A stretch of DNA of 64,000 bases, taken from positions 1 through 64,000 of the forward strand of contig NZ_RHFG01000005.1 of assembly GCF_004745485.1 (NCBI RefSeq). Direction: 5' to 3'. This DNA is from Brevibacterium sp. S22 (lineage in GTDB: Bacteria > Actinomycetota > Actinomycetes > Actinomycetales > Brevibacteriaceae). Made by a program: the position numbers and the translations under genes. Under the pieces are notes generated by a model that saw nothing but the letters and a program-made list of their open reading frames with translations, searched no databases and was not told the origin of the DNA. Positions 19,832 through 28,283 of the stretch are shown here, one piece after another (position 1 is the first letter of the stretch; every line of letters begins with the position of its first letter).

Positions 19832-20002
19832 TCAGGCGGCGGCCATCGGCGTGATCTCACGCAGCGACGTGCCGGTGAACAGCACGAGGCGGCCGGTCGC
19901 ATCCTCGATCGTGATCTCACCAGGAGTCTGGTGGCTGATCTGGGGATCGATCATTCCTGCGTGGATGAGTCCGCGCTGGACCCACTGTGGGAACTCAGAC
20001 AT
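19832..20002 (-). CDS. Orphan 56-residue protein
   Basis: A 56-residue protein whose start is well supported: AAAGGAGGG lies six to eight bases before ATG 20002. It has no signal peptide or membrane segment; the sequence begins MSEFPQWVQRGLIHAG and has a beta-rich middle (EITIEDATGRLVLF) and a short Ala tail. A terminator follows, so it is a monocistronic gene. I recognise no family. The excellent ribosome binding site and own terminator argue that it is real and well expressed. Confidence 0.65.
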   Translation of the reverse strand: MSEFPQWVQRGLIHAGMIDPQISHQTPGEITIEDATGRLVLFTGTSLREITPMAAA

Positions 20003-20420
20003 GGTTCCCTCCTTTCTTCGGTTGTGAATAGCAGGCAACTACGCACGCTATTCGTCAGGTTCTGAAGTCGGCGACTGGGTGATCGCCAATGGGGATCTGC
20101 GTTTCGAAGAGACACGGTGTCCGGAACATTCATCTGCAAAGTCAAACCATGATCGGGGCCTACGACTTCAAAAGCCTGTCGTCAGGAGCAACGCAACGAT
20201 CGGTTCGATGAATGCGGACAACTTCGAACGCAAAGAAACAGCATATCCTGTTCCTGCAGGTGATGTCCACTCGATGTCACACACAACACATCGCGGGTCA
20301 GCGAATACCGTCGGTGGTGTCGGGGACAGCGGTCAGTGAACCACGCCAACGGACGACACCAGTGAATCACGATAACAGACGACGTCAGTCAGCCACGACA
20401 ACGCACGTGGACGATGGGCG
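20003..20420. other. Intergenic region upstream of the small gene, with tandem repeats
   Basis: No gene is supported. The right end (20334-20411) carries the 26-bp tandem repeats listed separately; the left part should hold the promoter of the 56-residue gene, but I cannot name convincing -35 and -10 elements. Confidence 0.5.
20334..20411. repeat. Three tandem copies of a 26-bp repeat
   Basis: Units begin at 20334, 20360 and 20386, each starting CAGT(G/C)A and continuing with a CACG..AAC..ACG pattern. The period is exactly 26 bp and the copies differ at several positions. They lie immediately after the stop of the carboxypeptidase gene. Confidence 0.7.
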
Positions 20421-21656
20421 TCAGCGACGTCCTGGTGCGCGATTGCGCAGCCGCGTCCAGAGCACCGCGGTGAGGATCAGCAGGACCACCCCGGCCGCCA
20501 GGAGGCCGAGGGCCAAGGGGTTGTCGAGTGCGGCCTGCAGCGAACGCGCACCGAGGTCGGAACTCGCGGAATCGTCCGCCTCTTCGGCTGTCGTCTGTCC
20601 GGTCTGGGGCTCGGTGGCACCGCCTGCGTCACTGTCGGTGCCAGGGGGCGTGGGGGCCGCCTCGGCGGTGGCCTGAACTCCTACGGGAACGGACTGCAGA
20701 GATTTCGGGTCCTTCTGAGCGAAATCCCATTCGAGGAGGTCCTCGGCGACCTGGCGGGAGTTGTTGTCGATGCCGAGCATCGTCGCAGCCACCCGGTGAC
20801 CGTCACGTTCGGCCACGGCCACATAGGATCCCTTCGCCGCCCGAGTGAATCCGTTCTTCAGACCCAGCCCGCCGTCGACCTGACCGACGATCTTCGTATG
20901 GTTCTGGATCTCGTATCCCTTGAATTTCTCTTTCGTCTGCGGGTTCTTCCCGCCCGGGAACTTATAGGTCTCCGTCCCGATGACCTTCATCAGATAGTCG
21001 TTCTCACACACGGCCCACGCGAGCTTCATCAGATCCTCGGCCGTCGTGTACTGGCCCTTGGCGTCGAGGCCCGAGGTGTTCTTCGCCTGTGTGTTCGACA
21101 GGCCCAGCTCCGCCGCCTTTTCGTTCATGAGCTTCACGGCCTTGTCCTGCCCGCCGACTGCTCGGCCCAGAGCATTCGCGGCATCATTGGCACTCGACAT
21201 CAGCATCGCGTGGAAGAGCAGATCGATGGAGTACTTGTTCGTCTGCATGAGACCGACCTTCGTCCCATCGACTTCCATGTCCTCGAACTCGGCGGTCACT
21301 TTCTTCTTCTTGTCGTCGAACTCGTCGACGAGTGCCAGAGCCGTGAGCAGTTTGATCGTCGAGGCCGGAGCGTGCCGCTTCTCCACGTTCTTCGCCACAT
21401 GCAGCTCTCCGGAGTCGAGGTCGCCCACGAGCCAGGAGGTGCCCGTCGGCTTCGGCGGCTTCGCATCATCGCCGAGGTCGTCGGGGCTGACATACGCCGG
21501 TGCCGTCGATTCCGCCGGTGAGGGAACCGCCTGCGCAGGTGCGGGGGAGTGGACGAGCTGGGCGGCAAGCACCAGCAGTGCGGCAACGGCGGCGAGGACG
21601 CTCAGGACCACGGCACGTGGTGAGGAAGAATTCGGGCGGGTGAAACGCATGCGCAC
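20421..21656 (-). CDS. D-alanyl-D-alanine carboxypeptidase (DacC/PBP5 type, S11)
   Basis: A 411-residue penicillin-binding protein that trims the terminal D-Ala of peptidoglycan stem peptides. An N-terminal signal/membrane segment (about 15-33) is followed by the catalytic domain with SxxK as ASTIK (S99, K102) and SxN as SSAND (S155-A-N157). The third motif, normally KTG, reads KNG (K267-N268-G269) in GLKNGFTRAAKG. A Thr/Ala/Asp-rich linker (about 325-370) leads to a C-terminal membrane helix (about 385-403) and a basic tail, so it is anchored outside the membrane. It is monocistronic. Confidence 0.88.
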   Translation of the reverse strand: MRMRFTRPNSSSPRAVVLSVLAAVAALLVLAAQLVHSPAPAQAVPSPAESTAPAYVSPDDLGDDAKPPKPTGTSWLVGDLDSGELHVAKNVEKRHAPASTIKLLTALALVDEFDDKKKKVTAEFEDMEVDGTKVGLMQTNKYSIDLLFHAMLMSSANDAANALGRAVGGQDKAVKLMNEKAAELGLSNTQAKNTSGLDAKGQYTTAEDLMKLAWAVCENDYLMKVIGTETYKFPGGKNPQTKEKFKGYEIQNHTKIVGQVDGGLGLKNGFTRAAKGSYVAVAERDGHRVAATMLGIDNNSRQVAEDLLEWDFAQKDPKSLQSVPVGVQATAEAAPTPPGTDSDAGGATEPQTGQTTAEEADDSASSDLGARSLQAALDNPLALGLLAAGVVLLILTAVLWTRLRNRAPGRR

Positions 21657-21698
21657 CAGTCTACTTTCGCCTCGGTCCCAACGTCCTCAGGTTTCCCT

Positions 21699-21943
21699 CA
21701 CCCACACCGAGGCTGCTCACACGGGACGCCCACCCACACCGAGGCTGCGCGCACGAGAGGCCAGAGTCTGCCGGTAGCCCAGTCTGAGGCGAATAGCCCA
21801 CGTTCAAATATGGGCTGTTCACCCTAAACTGTGCCGCGGCGAAATGTACGTCGTGGAGGCACCCCCACCGAGGCGCTCACACGGAGCGGGCGGCACCCGA
21901 ACCGAGGCGCTCACACGGAGGCGCCCGCACTCCACCGAGGCGG
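21699..21943. repeat. ACCGAGGC direct-repeat cluster
   Basis: CACCCACACCGAGGCTGC occurs perfectly at 21699-21716 and 21731-21748 (32-bp period). ACCGAGGCGCTCACACGGAG occurs perfectly at 21867-21886 and 21901-21920 (34-bp period). A fifth ACCGAGGC is at 21934. The dispersed hairpin repeat sits between the two sets. Confidence 0.8.
21769..21838 (-). repeat. Dispersed ~70-bp hairpin repeat, copy 1
   Basis: Read on the minus strand it matches 50078-50148 at all but about ten positions. Both copies share GGTTTAGGGTGA-type and GGGCTATTCGCCTCA blocks (copy 1 has AGTTTAGGGTGA) and contain a dyad AGCCCA-N10-TGGGCT. It encodes nothing and resembles a REP- or MITE-like element. Confidence 0.75.
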
Positions 21944-21954
21944 GGCAGACGAAA

Positions 21955-21984
21955 GCGGCCCCGCACCGTGTGGTGCGGGGCCGC
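21955..21984 (-). terminator. Terminator of the sdhCDAB operon
   Basis: Thirteen-base perfect arms (GCGGCCCCGCACC and its complement) with a four-base loop lie 26 bp after the sdhB stop. On the minus strand the stem is followed by TTTCGTCT, a short U-rich tail. Confidence 0.85.
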
Positions 21985-22009
21985 TGCGGTCTGACTCAGG
22001 CTGACGCGA

Positions 22010-22798
22010 TCAGAACGCGCGCTGCAGGATCGCCTGCTTCACCTCGGCGATGGCCTTGGTGATCTCGATGCCGCGCGGGCAGGCCTCGGTGCAGTTGAAG
22101 GTGGTGCGGCAGCGCCACACGCCTTCCTTGTCGTTGAGGACCTCGAGGCGCATGTCTCCGCCTTCGTCACGCGAATCGAAGATGAAACGGTGCGCGTTGA
22201 CGATCGCGGCCGGACCGAAGTACTGCCCGTCGGTCCAGAACACGGGGCACGACGAGGTGCACGCTGCGCAGAGGATGCACTTCGTGGTGTCGTCGAAGGC
22301 GGCGCGCTGTTCGGCCGACTGCAGACGCTCACGCGTGGGCTCGTGTCCCGAGGTGACGAGGAACGGCATGACCTCGCGGTACGACTGGAAGAAGGGCTCC
22401 ATGTCGACGATCATGTCCTTCTCGAGCGGAAGGCCCTTGATCGCCTCGACGGTGATCGGCTTGGACGTGTCGAGGTCCTTGAGCAGGGTCTTGCAGGCCA
22501 GGCGGTTGCGGCCGTTGATGCGCATCGCATCGGAACCGCAGACGCCGTGGGCGCACGACCGGCGGAAGGACAGCGAACCGTCGATTTCCCATTTGATCTT
22601 GTGGAGAGCATCGAGGACACGGTCGGTGCCGTACATCGTGATGCTGTATTCCTCCCAGTGCGGCTCGGAATCGACCTCGGGGTCGAAGCGAGCGATCCGG
22701 AAGGTGCAGTCGAAGGACGGAATCGAACCGCTGTCGCCTGCCACATGGTCGGGCAGGTCGATCTTCGAGGCTGGCTCTGTGGTGGTATCGGTGCTCAT
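22010..22798 (-). CDS. sdhB: Succinate dehydrogenase iron-sulfur subunit
   Basis: A 262-residue subunit carrying electrons from the flavoprotein to quinone. The [2Fe-2S] ligands are in RRSCAHGVCGSDAM and RLACKTLL, the [4Fe-4S] cluster in CILCAACTSSCPVFW and the [3Fe-4S] cluster in CRTTFNCTEACPRGI. Its ATG overlaps the sdhA stop (TGATG), so the two are translationally coupled. It is the last gene of sdhCDAB. Confidence 0.96.
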   Translation of the reverse strand: MSTDTTTEPASKIDLPDHVAGDSGSIPSFDCTFRIARFDPEVDSEPHWEEYSITMYGTDRVLDALHKIKWEIDGSLSFRRSCAHGVCGSDAMRINGRNRLACKTLLKDLDTSKPITVEAIKGLPLEKDMIVDMEPFFQSYREVMPFLVTSGHEPTRERLQSAEQRAAFDDTTKCILCAACTSSCPVFWTDGQYFGPAAIVNAHRFIFDSRDEGGDMRLEVLNDKEGVWRCRTTFNCTEACPRGIEITKAIAEVKQAILQRAF

Positions 22799-24558
22799 CA
22801 GTACTTACGCTCCATCGGCTGGTAACGGGTGACGATGACGGGCTTCGTCTCCAGACGCATGCCCTTGATGCCGTCGGTCTCCGCTTCGGGATCGAGGTAG
22901 GTCATCGTGTGGTGCATGAAGTTCTCGTCGTCGCGATCCGGGAAGTCCTCGCGGAAGTGTCCTCCGCGCGATTCCTTGCGGTGGATGGCGGCGACAGAGA
23001 TGACCTCGGCGAGCTCGAGCAGGAAGCCGAGCTCGACAGCCTCGAGCAGATCGAGGTTGTAGCGCTTGCCGCGGTCCTGGATGCCCACGTTGTTGTAGCG
23101 TTCGCGCAGCTTCGCGATCTGGTCGAGGGCTTCCCGGAGAGTCTCGTCGGTGCGGAAAACCTGGACGTTGGCGTCCATGAGGTCCTGCAGGTCCTTGCGG
23201 ATGGCGGCGATGCGTTCGGTGCCGTCCGAAGTGCGCATCTTCTCGAGCATATCGACGACCTCGGTCTCCGAGTTCTCCGGAAGCTCGACGACCTCCGCGG
23301 TCTTCGCGTATTCCGCGGCGGCGATGCCGGCGCGCTTGCCGAAGACGTTGATGTCGAGCAGCGAGTTCGTGCCCAGACGGTTCGAACCGTGCACGGACAC
23401 GCAGGCGCACTCACCGGCGGCGTAGAGGCCGGGGATGATGTTGTCGTTGTCGCCGAGGACTTCGGCTTCGATGTTCGTCGGGATGCCGCCCATCGCGTAG
23501 TGCGCGGTCGGGAAGACCGGCACCGGCTCCGTGTAGGGCTCGACACCGAGGTAGGTGCGAGCGAACTCGGTGATGTCGGGCAGCTTCTCGTCGATGTGCG
23601 AAGGCTCGAGGTGGGTGAGGTCGAGCAGGACGTAGTCCTTGTTCGGCCCACAGCCGCGGCCCTCACGGACTTCGTTGGCCATCGAACGGGCCACGATGTC
23701 GCGCGGGGCGAGGTCCTTGATCGTGGGGGCGTAGCGCTCCATGAAGCGCTCACCCTCCGAGTTGCGGAGGATTCCGCCCTCGCCGCGGGCCGCCTCGGAG
23801 AGCAGGATGCCCAGTCCGGCCAGCCCTGTGGGGTGGAACTGGAAGAACTCCATGTCTTCGAGCGGAATGCCGCGGTTGTAGGTCACGGCCATGCCGTCAC
23901 CGGTCAGGGTGTGGGCATTCGACGTGGTCTTGAAGACCTTGCCGACGCCGCCGGTGGCGAAGACGACCGACTTGGCCTGGAAGACGTGGATCTCACCGGT
24001 GGCCAGTTCGTAGGACACGACACCGGCAGGACGCTTGACCCCGTCGACCTCGGTCATGATGAGGTCGAGGACGTAGAACTCGTTGTAGAATTCCACGCCG
24101 TGCTTGACGCACTGTTGGTACAGGGTCTGGAGGATCATATGACCGGTGCGGTCAGCGGCGTAGCAGGAGCGGCGCACGGCGGACTTGCCGTGGTCGCGGG
24201 TGTGTCCGCCGAAGCGACGCTGGTCGATCTTGCCCTCGGGGGTGCGGTTGAACGGCAGCCCCATCTTCTCGAGGTCGAGCACTGCGTCGATGGCTTCCTT
24301 GGCCATCACCTCGGCGGCGTCCTGGTCGACGAGGTAGTCACCGCCCTTGACGGTGTCGAAGGTGTGCCATTCCCAGTTGTCCTCTTCCACGTTCGCCAGT
24401 GCCGCGCACATTCCGCCCTGGGCGGCTCCGGTGTGCGAACGGGTGGGGTAGAGCTTGGTGAGAACGGCGGTGCGGGCACGCTGGCCCGACTCGATCGCCG
24501 CACGCATGCCGGCGCCGCCTGCGCCGACGATGACGACGTCGTAATGATGTACCTGCAT
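22798..24558 (-). CDS. sdhA: Succinate dehydrogenase flavoprotein subunit
   Basis: A 586-residue catalytic subunit oxidising succinate to fumarate. The FAD-binding [13 protein letters not shown] (9-21), the covalent-flavin histidine in [11 protein letters not shown] (H42) and the active-site HPTGL and Arg-rich [11 protein letters not shown] motifs are present. It is nine bases downstream of sdhD and overlaps sdhB by one base. The N-terminal organisation and the operon order CDAB match the actinobacterial Sdh2-type/E. coli-like enzyme with two separate anchor subunits. Confidence 0.96.
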   Translation of the reverse strand: MQVHHYDVVIVGAGGAGMRAAIESGQRARTAVLTKLYPTRSHTGAAQGGMCAALANVEEDNWEWHTFDTVKGGDYLVDQDAAEVMAKEAIDAVLDLEKMGLPFNRTPEGKIDQRRFGGHTRDHGKSAVRRSCYAADRTGHMILQTLYQQCVKHGVEFYNEFYVLDLIMTEVDGVKRPAGVVSYELATGEIHVFQAKSVVFATGGVGKVFKTTSNAHTLTGDGMAVTYNRGIPLEDMEFFQFHPTGLAGLGILLSEAARGEGGILRNSEGERFMERYAPTIKDLAPRDIVARSMANEVREGRGCGPNKDYVLLDLTHLEPSHIDEKLPDITEFARTYLGVEPYTEPVPVFPTAHYAMGGIPTNIEAEVLGDNDNIIPGLYAAGECACVSVHGSNRLGTNSLLDINVFGKRAGIAAAEYAKTAEVVELPENSETEVVDMLEKMRTSDGTERIAAIRKDLQDLMDANVQVFRTDETLREALDQIAKLRERYNNVGIQDRGKRYNLDLLEAVELGFLLELAEVISVAAIHRKESRGGHFREDFPDRDDENFMHHTMTYLDPEAETDGIKGMRLETKPVIVTRYQPMERKY

Positions 24559-24567
24559 GTTTCTCCT

Positions 24568-25017
24568 TTAGGCCTTGCAGAACTCAGCCAGGACCGAGGG
24601 GTCCGCTCCGGCCGGGCAGGGATCGAACGTGAAGATGACGAGCGTGCCGAGCACGATGACGATGACCGAGGCGATGTAGAGGATCACCTGCAGGGACATG
24701 CGCGTGCCGGGTTTCTCGGAGTAGTCCATGATGATGGTGCGCAGTCCGTTGGTGCCGTGCAGCATTGCCAGCCACAGCATGAGCAGATCCCAGATCTGCC
24801 AGAACGGGTTGGCCCACTTGCCCGCGACGAAGCCGAAGTCGATGGCTTGGACGCCGTCGCCGACCCACAGGTTGACGAACAGGTGACCGAAGATGAGGAT
24901 CACGAGGACGACGCCGGAGATGCGCATGAACAGCCATGCGAACATCTCGAACTTCGAGCGCGTGGACTTGTGCCGGGAGTAGCCGGTCCGCGGGGCCGGA
25001 ATGGATGTTGTGCTCAT
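24568..25017 (-). CDS. sdhD: Succinate dehydrogenase membrane anchor SdhD
   Basis: A 149-residue membrane anchor with three transmembrane helices (about 24-50, 72-93 and 107-128) and the heme-ligand region MLHGTNGLRTIIMDY at the end of the second helix, the SdhD counterpart of the histidine-containing motif in SdhC. It follows sdhC after one base. Confidence 0.9.
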   Translation of the reverse strand: MSTTSIPAPRTGYSRHKSTRSKFEMFAWLFMRISGVVLVILIFGHLFVNLWVGDGVQAIDFGFVAGKWANPFWQIWDLLMLWLAMLHGTNGLRTIIMDYSEKPGTRMSLQVILYIASVIVIVLGTLVIFTFDPCPAGADPSVLAEFCKA

Positions 25018-25018
25018 G

Positions 25019-25396
25019 TCAGCCTCCGAAGGTGTGCATCAGCTGGCGGGGGATGAAGGCGATCATGATGATGAGCCACACAACCATGACTCCCCAGAAC
25101 AGCTTCTTCTGATTTTTCGGGCCACTCTTCGAGAAATCGACGAGAATGACGCGCAGACCGTTGAACGCATGGAATGCGATGGCGGCGACGAGCGCGATCT
25201 CACCGAATGCCATGACCGGTGTCTTATAGGTTCCGATCACTGCGTTGTAGGCCTCGGGCGAGACGCGGACGAGTGCAGTATCGAGCACGTGGACCAGAAG
25301 GAAGAAGAAGATTCCGACGCCTGTGACGCGATGCGCGACCCAGGACCACATTCCTTCGTTTCCTCGGTACAGAGTGCCCGTAGACGCTTTGGCCAC
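25019..25396 (-). CDS. sdhC: Succinate dehydrogenase cytochrome b556 subunit
   Basis: A 125-residue membrane subunit with three helices; SWVAHRVTGVGIFFFLLVHV near residues 18-37 and AFHAFNGLRVILVDF near 74-88 carry the conserved quinone- and heme-site residues. It starts with GTG after GGAGG and is the first gene of sdhCDAB. Confidence 0.92.
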   Translation of the reverse strand: MAKASTGTLYRGNEGMWSWVAHRVTGVGIFFFLLVHVLDTALVRVSPEAYNAVIGTYKTPVMAFGEIALVAAIAFHAFNGLRVILVDFSKSGPKNQKKLFWGVMVVWLIIMIAFIPRQLMHTFGG

Positions 25397-25741
25397 GGAG
25401 CATCCTCCATCTTGATTATTCGGGTGTGTACGTCTAGAAACTACGCCGAAGACCGCTTCCGTGCCAGTCGAGACACGGCTGAGCGTCCCGGATCACACCA
25501 CAACCCTGGCAATTCCCTCAAAAGTGGGATTTGCCGTCTCACGATTTTTCAATTACGGCACAAGCGTGTGCTCTAAATGATTTCGCTCCCGCTCTGACCT
25601 GGACGGCCCCGGAACTCAAGCGAACCATCACCGAGGAGGCCCTGAGGTGGGGTTGTCCCCACCGGAGGCATGAGGATCGTCCCGTCCGACACGGCGGGCA
25701 ACCTCGGGGAACGCATGCCCGAACTCTGAGACACTGAAATC
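25397..25741. other. 345-bp divergent intergenic region between sdhC and the guanylyltransferase gene
   Basis: No gene is supported. It must contain the sdh promoter on the minus strand; the AT-richer stretch around 25530-25575 is the best candidate but no clear hexamer pair stands out. At the right end, GACACT (25730-25735) lies six bases before the GTG of the next gene and may be the -10 of a leaderless transcript. Confidence 0.5.
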
Positions 25742-26851
25742 GTGAACACGCACTTCCACGCCATCATCCCCGCAGGCGGATCCGGAACGCGCCTGTGGCC
25801 GCTGTCTCGTCGCGCGACGCCGAAGTTCCTCCACGATGTCCTCGGCCTCGGCCGCAGCCTCATCCAGGCCACCTGGGACCGGGTCGCGCCGATCGTCGGC
25901 GAGGACAGGGTCTGGGTGGTCACCGGTGAGAGCCACCTCGATCAGGTGGCCGCACAGCTGCCGGACATCGCTCGCTCGCAGATCGTCACCGAACCCTCGC
26001 CGAAGGATTCCGCGGCGGCGATCGGACTGGCCGCCATGCTCATCGCCCGCGAGGATCCCGAGGCCATCGTCGGTTCGTTCTCTGCCGATCATTCGATCAC
26101 CAACGTCGACGAGTTCCGTCTCGTCATCGATCAGGCCGTTGCCGCCGCTGAGACCGGGGACATCGTCACGATCGGCATCATGCCCCGCAATCCCGCAACC
26201 GCTTACGGCTATATCGAGACCGGGGACCTGCTCGGACTCGACGGGGCGCCCACGGCCAGGCGGGCACTGGCCTTCGCAGAGAAGCCGGAGGCGAGCACGG
26301 CCCGTCAGTATGTGAACTCCGGGCGCTACCGCTGGAACGCCGGCATGTTCATCGCCAAGGCGTCCTCCCTGCTCGACATCCTCGCCGAGGAGGACCCCGC
26401 CCTCTACTCCGGACTCGCCCGGATCGCCGAGGCGTGGGACACCCCCGACCATGACGAGGTCCTTCGCACCGTGTGGCCCGGTCTGGAGAAGCGAGCCATC
26501 GACTATGTGGTGGCCGAACCCGCGGCCGCGGCCGGCCGTGTCATCGTCATCCCCGGTGACTTCGGCTGGGACGACGTCGGCGACTTCGATTCGGTGGCCC
26601 GACTGCGCCAGCCGGTGCCCGGTGAGCCGCGCGGAGTGATCTCGATCGGCGGAAACACCGACCTGCTCGAAGTCGATGCCTCGGGAGTCGTGTTCTCCGA
26701 AGGGCCGCGGACCGTAGCGATCGTCGGGCTCGAAGACCTCGTCGTCGTCGACACCGACGACGTCCTGCTCATCACCTCCCGCTCGCACGCCCAAGACGTG
26801 AAGAAGGCCGTGTCCGTCGCCGGTGAGCGCGGACTCGACGAACTGCTCTGA
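25742..26851 (+). CDS. manC: Mannose-1-phosphate guanylyltransferase
   Basis: A 369-residue nucleotidyltransferase making GDP-mannose from mannose-1-phosphate and GTP for cell-wall mannans and glycolipids. The N-terminal GGSGTRLWPLSRRATPKF (12-29) is the nucleotide-binding signature; EPSPKDSAAAIGLAA, FAEKPE, WNAGMF and GDFGWDDVG follow in order. It lacks the C-terminal isomerase domain of bifunctional ManC/AlgA proteins, as usual in actinobacteria. The GTG start lies six bases after a possible -10, consistent with a leaderless message. Confidence 0.9.
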   Translation: MNTHFHAIIPAGGSGTRLWPLSRRATPKFLHDVLGLGRSLIQATWDRVAPIVGEDRVWVVTGESHLDQVAAQLPDIARSQIVTEPSPKDSAAAIGLAAMLIAREDPEAIVGSFSADHSITNVDEFRLVIDQAVAAAETGDIVTIGIMPRNPATAYGYIETGDLLGLDGAPTARRALAFAEKPEASTARQYVNSGRYRWNAGMFIAKASSLLDILAEEDPALYSGLARIAEAWDTPDHDEVLRTVWPGLEKRAIDYVVAEPAAAAGRVIVIPGDFGWDDVGDFDSVARLRQPVPGEPRGVISIGGNTDLLEVDASGVVFSEGPRTVAIVGLEDLVVVDTDDVLLITSRSHAQDVKKAVSVAGERGLDELL

Positions 26852-26911
26852 GCCGACGAGCCGCCTCGGGGCGCGAGGATTCTGAGCGGACCGACCTCCT
26901 CGGGCAGGGCT

Positions 26912-26950
26912 GATCGGCTACCTCGGGGCTGGTCGATCGGCTGCCTCGGG
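26912..26950. repeat. Direct repeat GATCGGCT(A/G)CCTCGGG
   Basis: Two 16-base copies at 26912-26927 and 26935-26950 differ at one position. They lie in the 220-bp gap between the guanylyltransferase and the M20 amidohydrolase genes and contain the CCTCGG half of the recurrent motif. The rest of the gap shows a TAATAT at 27011 that may be a -10. Confidence 0.6.
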
Positions 26951-27072
26951 ACCGAAGCGGGAAGTATGTCGAAATTGGTCGCACTGCGCACATCTATGAC
27001 ATCGAGTCCCTAATATTGCTCTCAATGTTCGACATCGCCCATCCCCGACCTCCCCGCACTGAAGGACACGAC

Positions 27073-28245
27073 GTGATCAGCTCGACAATCGCTGAGATCG
27101 GTGCAGAACTCATCGATTTCCGCCGCGATATCCATGCCCATCCGGAACTGTCCTTCCAGGAGTTCGAAACCACCGACAAGATCGTCGCCCGCCTCGAAGC
27201 CGCCGGTCTCACGCCTCGGCGCCTCGAAGGCACCGGAGTCGTCTGCGAAGTCGGCGAAGGACCGGTGGCCGTGGGACTGCGGGCCGATATCGACGCACTG
27301 CCCGTCGACGACCTCATCGATGAGGAGTTCCGCTCCACGGTGCCGGGCGTCGCTCACGCCTGCGGCCACGATGTCCACCTGACCTCTCTCATCGGGGCGG
27401 GAATCGCCCTGCAGAAGATCCACGACTCACGGCCCGGCGGACTCGGCGGACGGGTGCGCCTGATCTTCCAGCCCGGTGAGGAGGTCACCCCCGGTGGGGC
27501 ACTGCGCGTGATCTCCCAAGGCGTCCTCGACGACGTGCCCGAGGTCTACGCCGTCCACTGCGACCCGAACGTCGACATCGGCAAGGTCGGCTCACGCATC
27601 GGCGCCATCACCGCCGCCGGTGACACCGTCATCATCCGCCTGTCCGGCCACGGCGGGCACACCTCGCGTCCGCACCTGACCGAGGACCTCGTCTACGCGC
27701 TGGGCAAACTCGCCACCGACCTGCCCTCGACGCTGGGCCGCCTCATCGATCCCAGGCACGCGATCTCTCTGGTGTGGGGCGAGATCAGCGCCGGCCATGC
27801 CGCGAACGTCGTCCCCAGCGAGGGGATCCTGCGCGGAACCCTGCGCTGCCTCGACGTCGACGGCTGGAACCAGGTCGCCGAGGTGCTGCCTGAGCTCGTC
27901 GATCGCATCGCCGGTCCCTACGGAGTCGAGGTCGACCTCGAACATCGCCGAGGCGTCCCACCGGTGGTCAACACCGAAGACCAGGTCACCCTCATCGAAT
28001 CCGCGGTCCGCGGCGAGCTCGGAGAGAACTCGGTCCAGCTGACCCCGCAGTCGATGGGCGGTGAGGATTTCGCCTGGTACCTCACCCACTGTCCGGGTGC
28101 GCTCATCCGGCTGGGCACCCGCACACCCGGCGGCATCACCTATGACATCCACCAGGGCGATCTGCTCATCGACGAACGCGCCGTGGAGATCGCCGCACGC
28201 GTGTTCACAGCCACCGCGCTCAAGGTCCTCGACCGCGAACGCTGA
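27073..28245 (+). CDS. M20-family amidohydrolase
   Basis: A 390-residue metallopeptidase-fold amidohydrolase (peptidase M20D group: hippuricase, IAA-amino acid hydrolase, N-acyl-amino-acid deacylase). Metal-binding motifs are visible: ACGHDVH, GEEVTPGGA, SGHGGHTSRPH in the dimerisation domain and MGGEDFAWY near the end. The GTG at 27073 was chosen because AAGGA precedes it at good spacing; an ATG at 27025 is possible. It stands alone between manC and the BMP lipoprotein gene. The natural substrate cannot be read from sequence. Confidence 0.85.
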   Translation: MISSTIAEIGAELIDFRRDIHAHPELSFQEFETTDKIVARLEAAGLTPRRLEGTGVVCEVGEGPVAVGLRADIDALPVDDLIDEEFRSTVPGVAHACGHDVHLTSLIGAGIALQKIHDSRPGGLGGRVRLIFQPGEEVTPGGALRVISQGVLDDVPEVYAVHCDPNVDIGKVGSRIGAITAAGDTVIIRLSGHGGHTSRPHLTEDLVYALGKLATDLPSTLGRLIDPRHAISLVWGEISAGHAANVVPSEGILRGTLRCLDVDGWNQVAEVLPELVDRIAGPYGVEVDLEHRRGVPPVVNTEDQVTLIESAVRGELGENSVQLTPQSMGGEDFAWYLTHCPGALIRLGTRTPGGITYDIHQGDLLIDERAVEIAARVFTATALKVLDRER

Positions 28246-28270
28246 TTACCCGACCGAGGTGCCGGGCCGA

Positions 28271-28283
28271 TAATCTGGATGCC
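28271..28283 (+). promoter_or_regulatory. -10 element of a leaderless promoter (BMP lipoprotein)
   Basis: TAATCT at 28271-28276 followed by seven bases and ATG 28284 fits a leaderless actinobacterial transcript. Confidence 0.5.

Larger units (their letters stand above)
21657..22009. other. Repeat-rich intergenic region between dac and sdhB
   Basis: No gene. It contains two sets of direct repeats built around ACCGAGGC, a copy of the dispersed ~70-bp hairpin repeat, and the sdh terminator, all listed separately. Confidence 0.7.

Noticed and set aside
22909-25056. 715-codon plus-strand frame opposite sdhA and sdhD
   Set aside because: It is antisense to clearly conserved subunits and crosses the intergenic space between them, typical of spurious long frames at this G+C.
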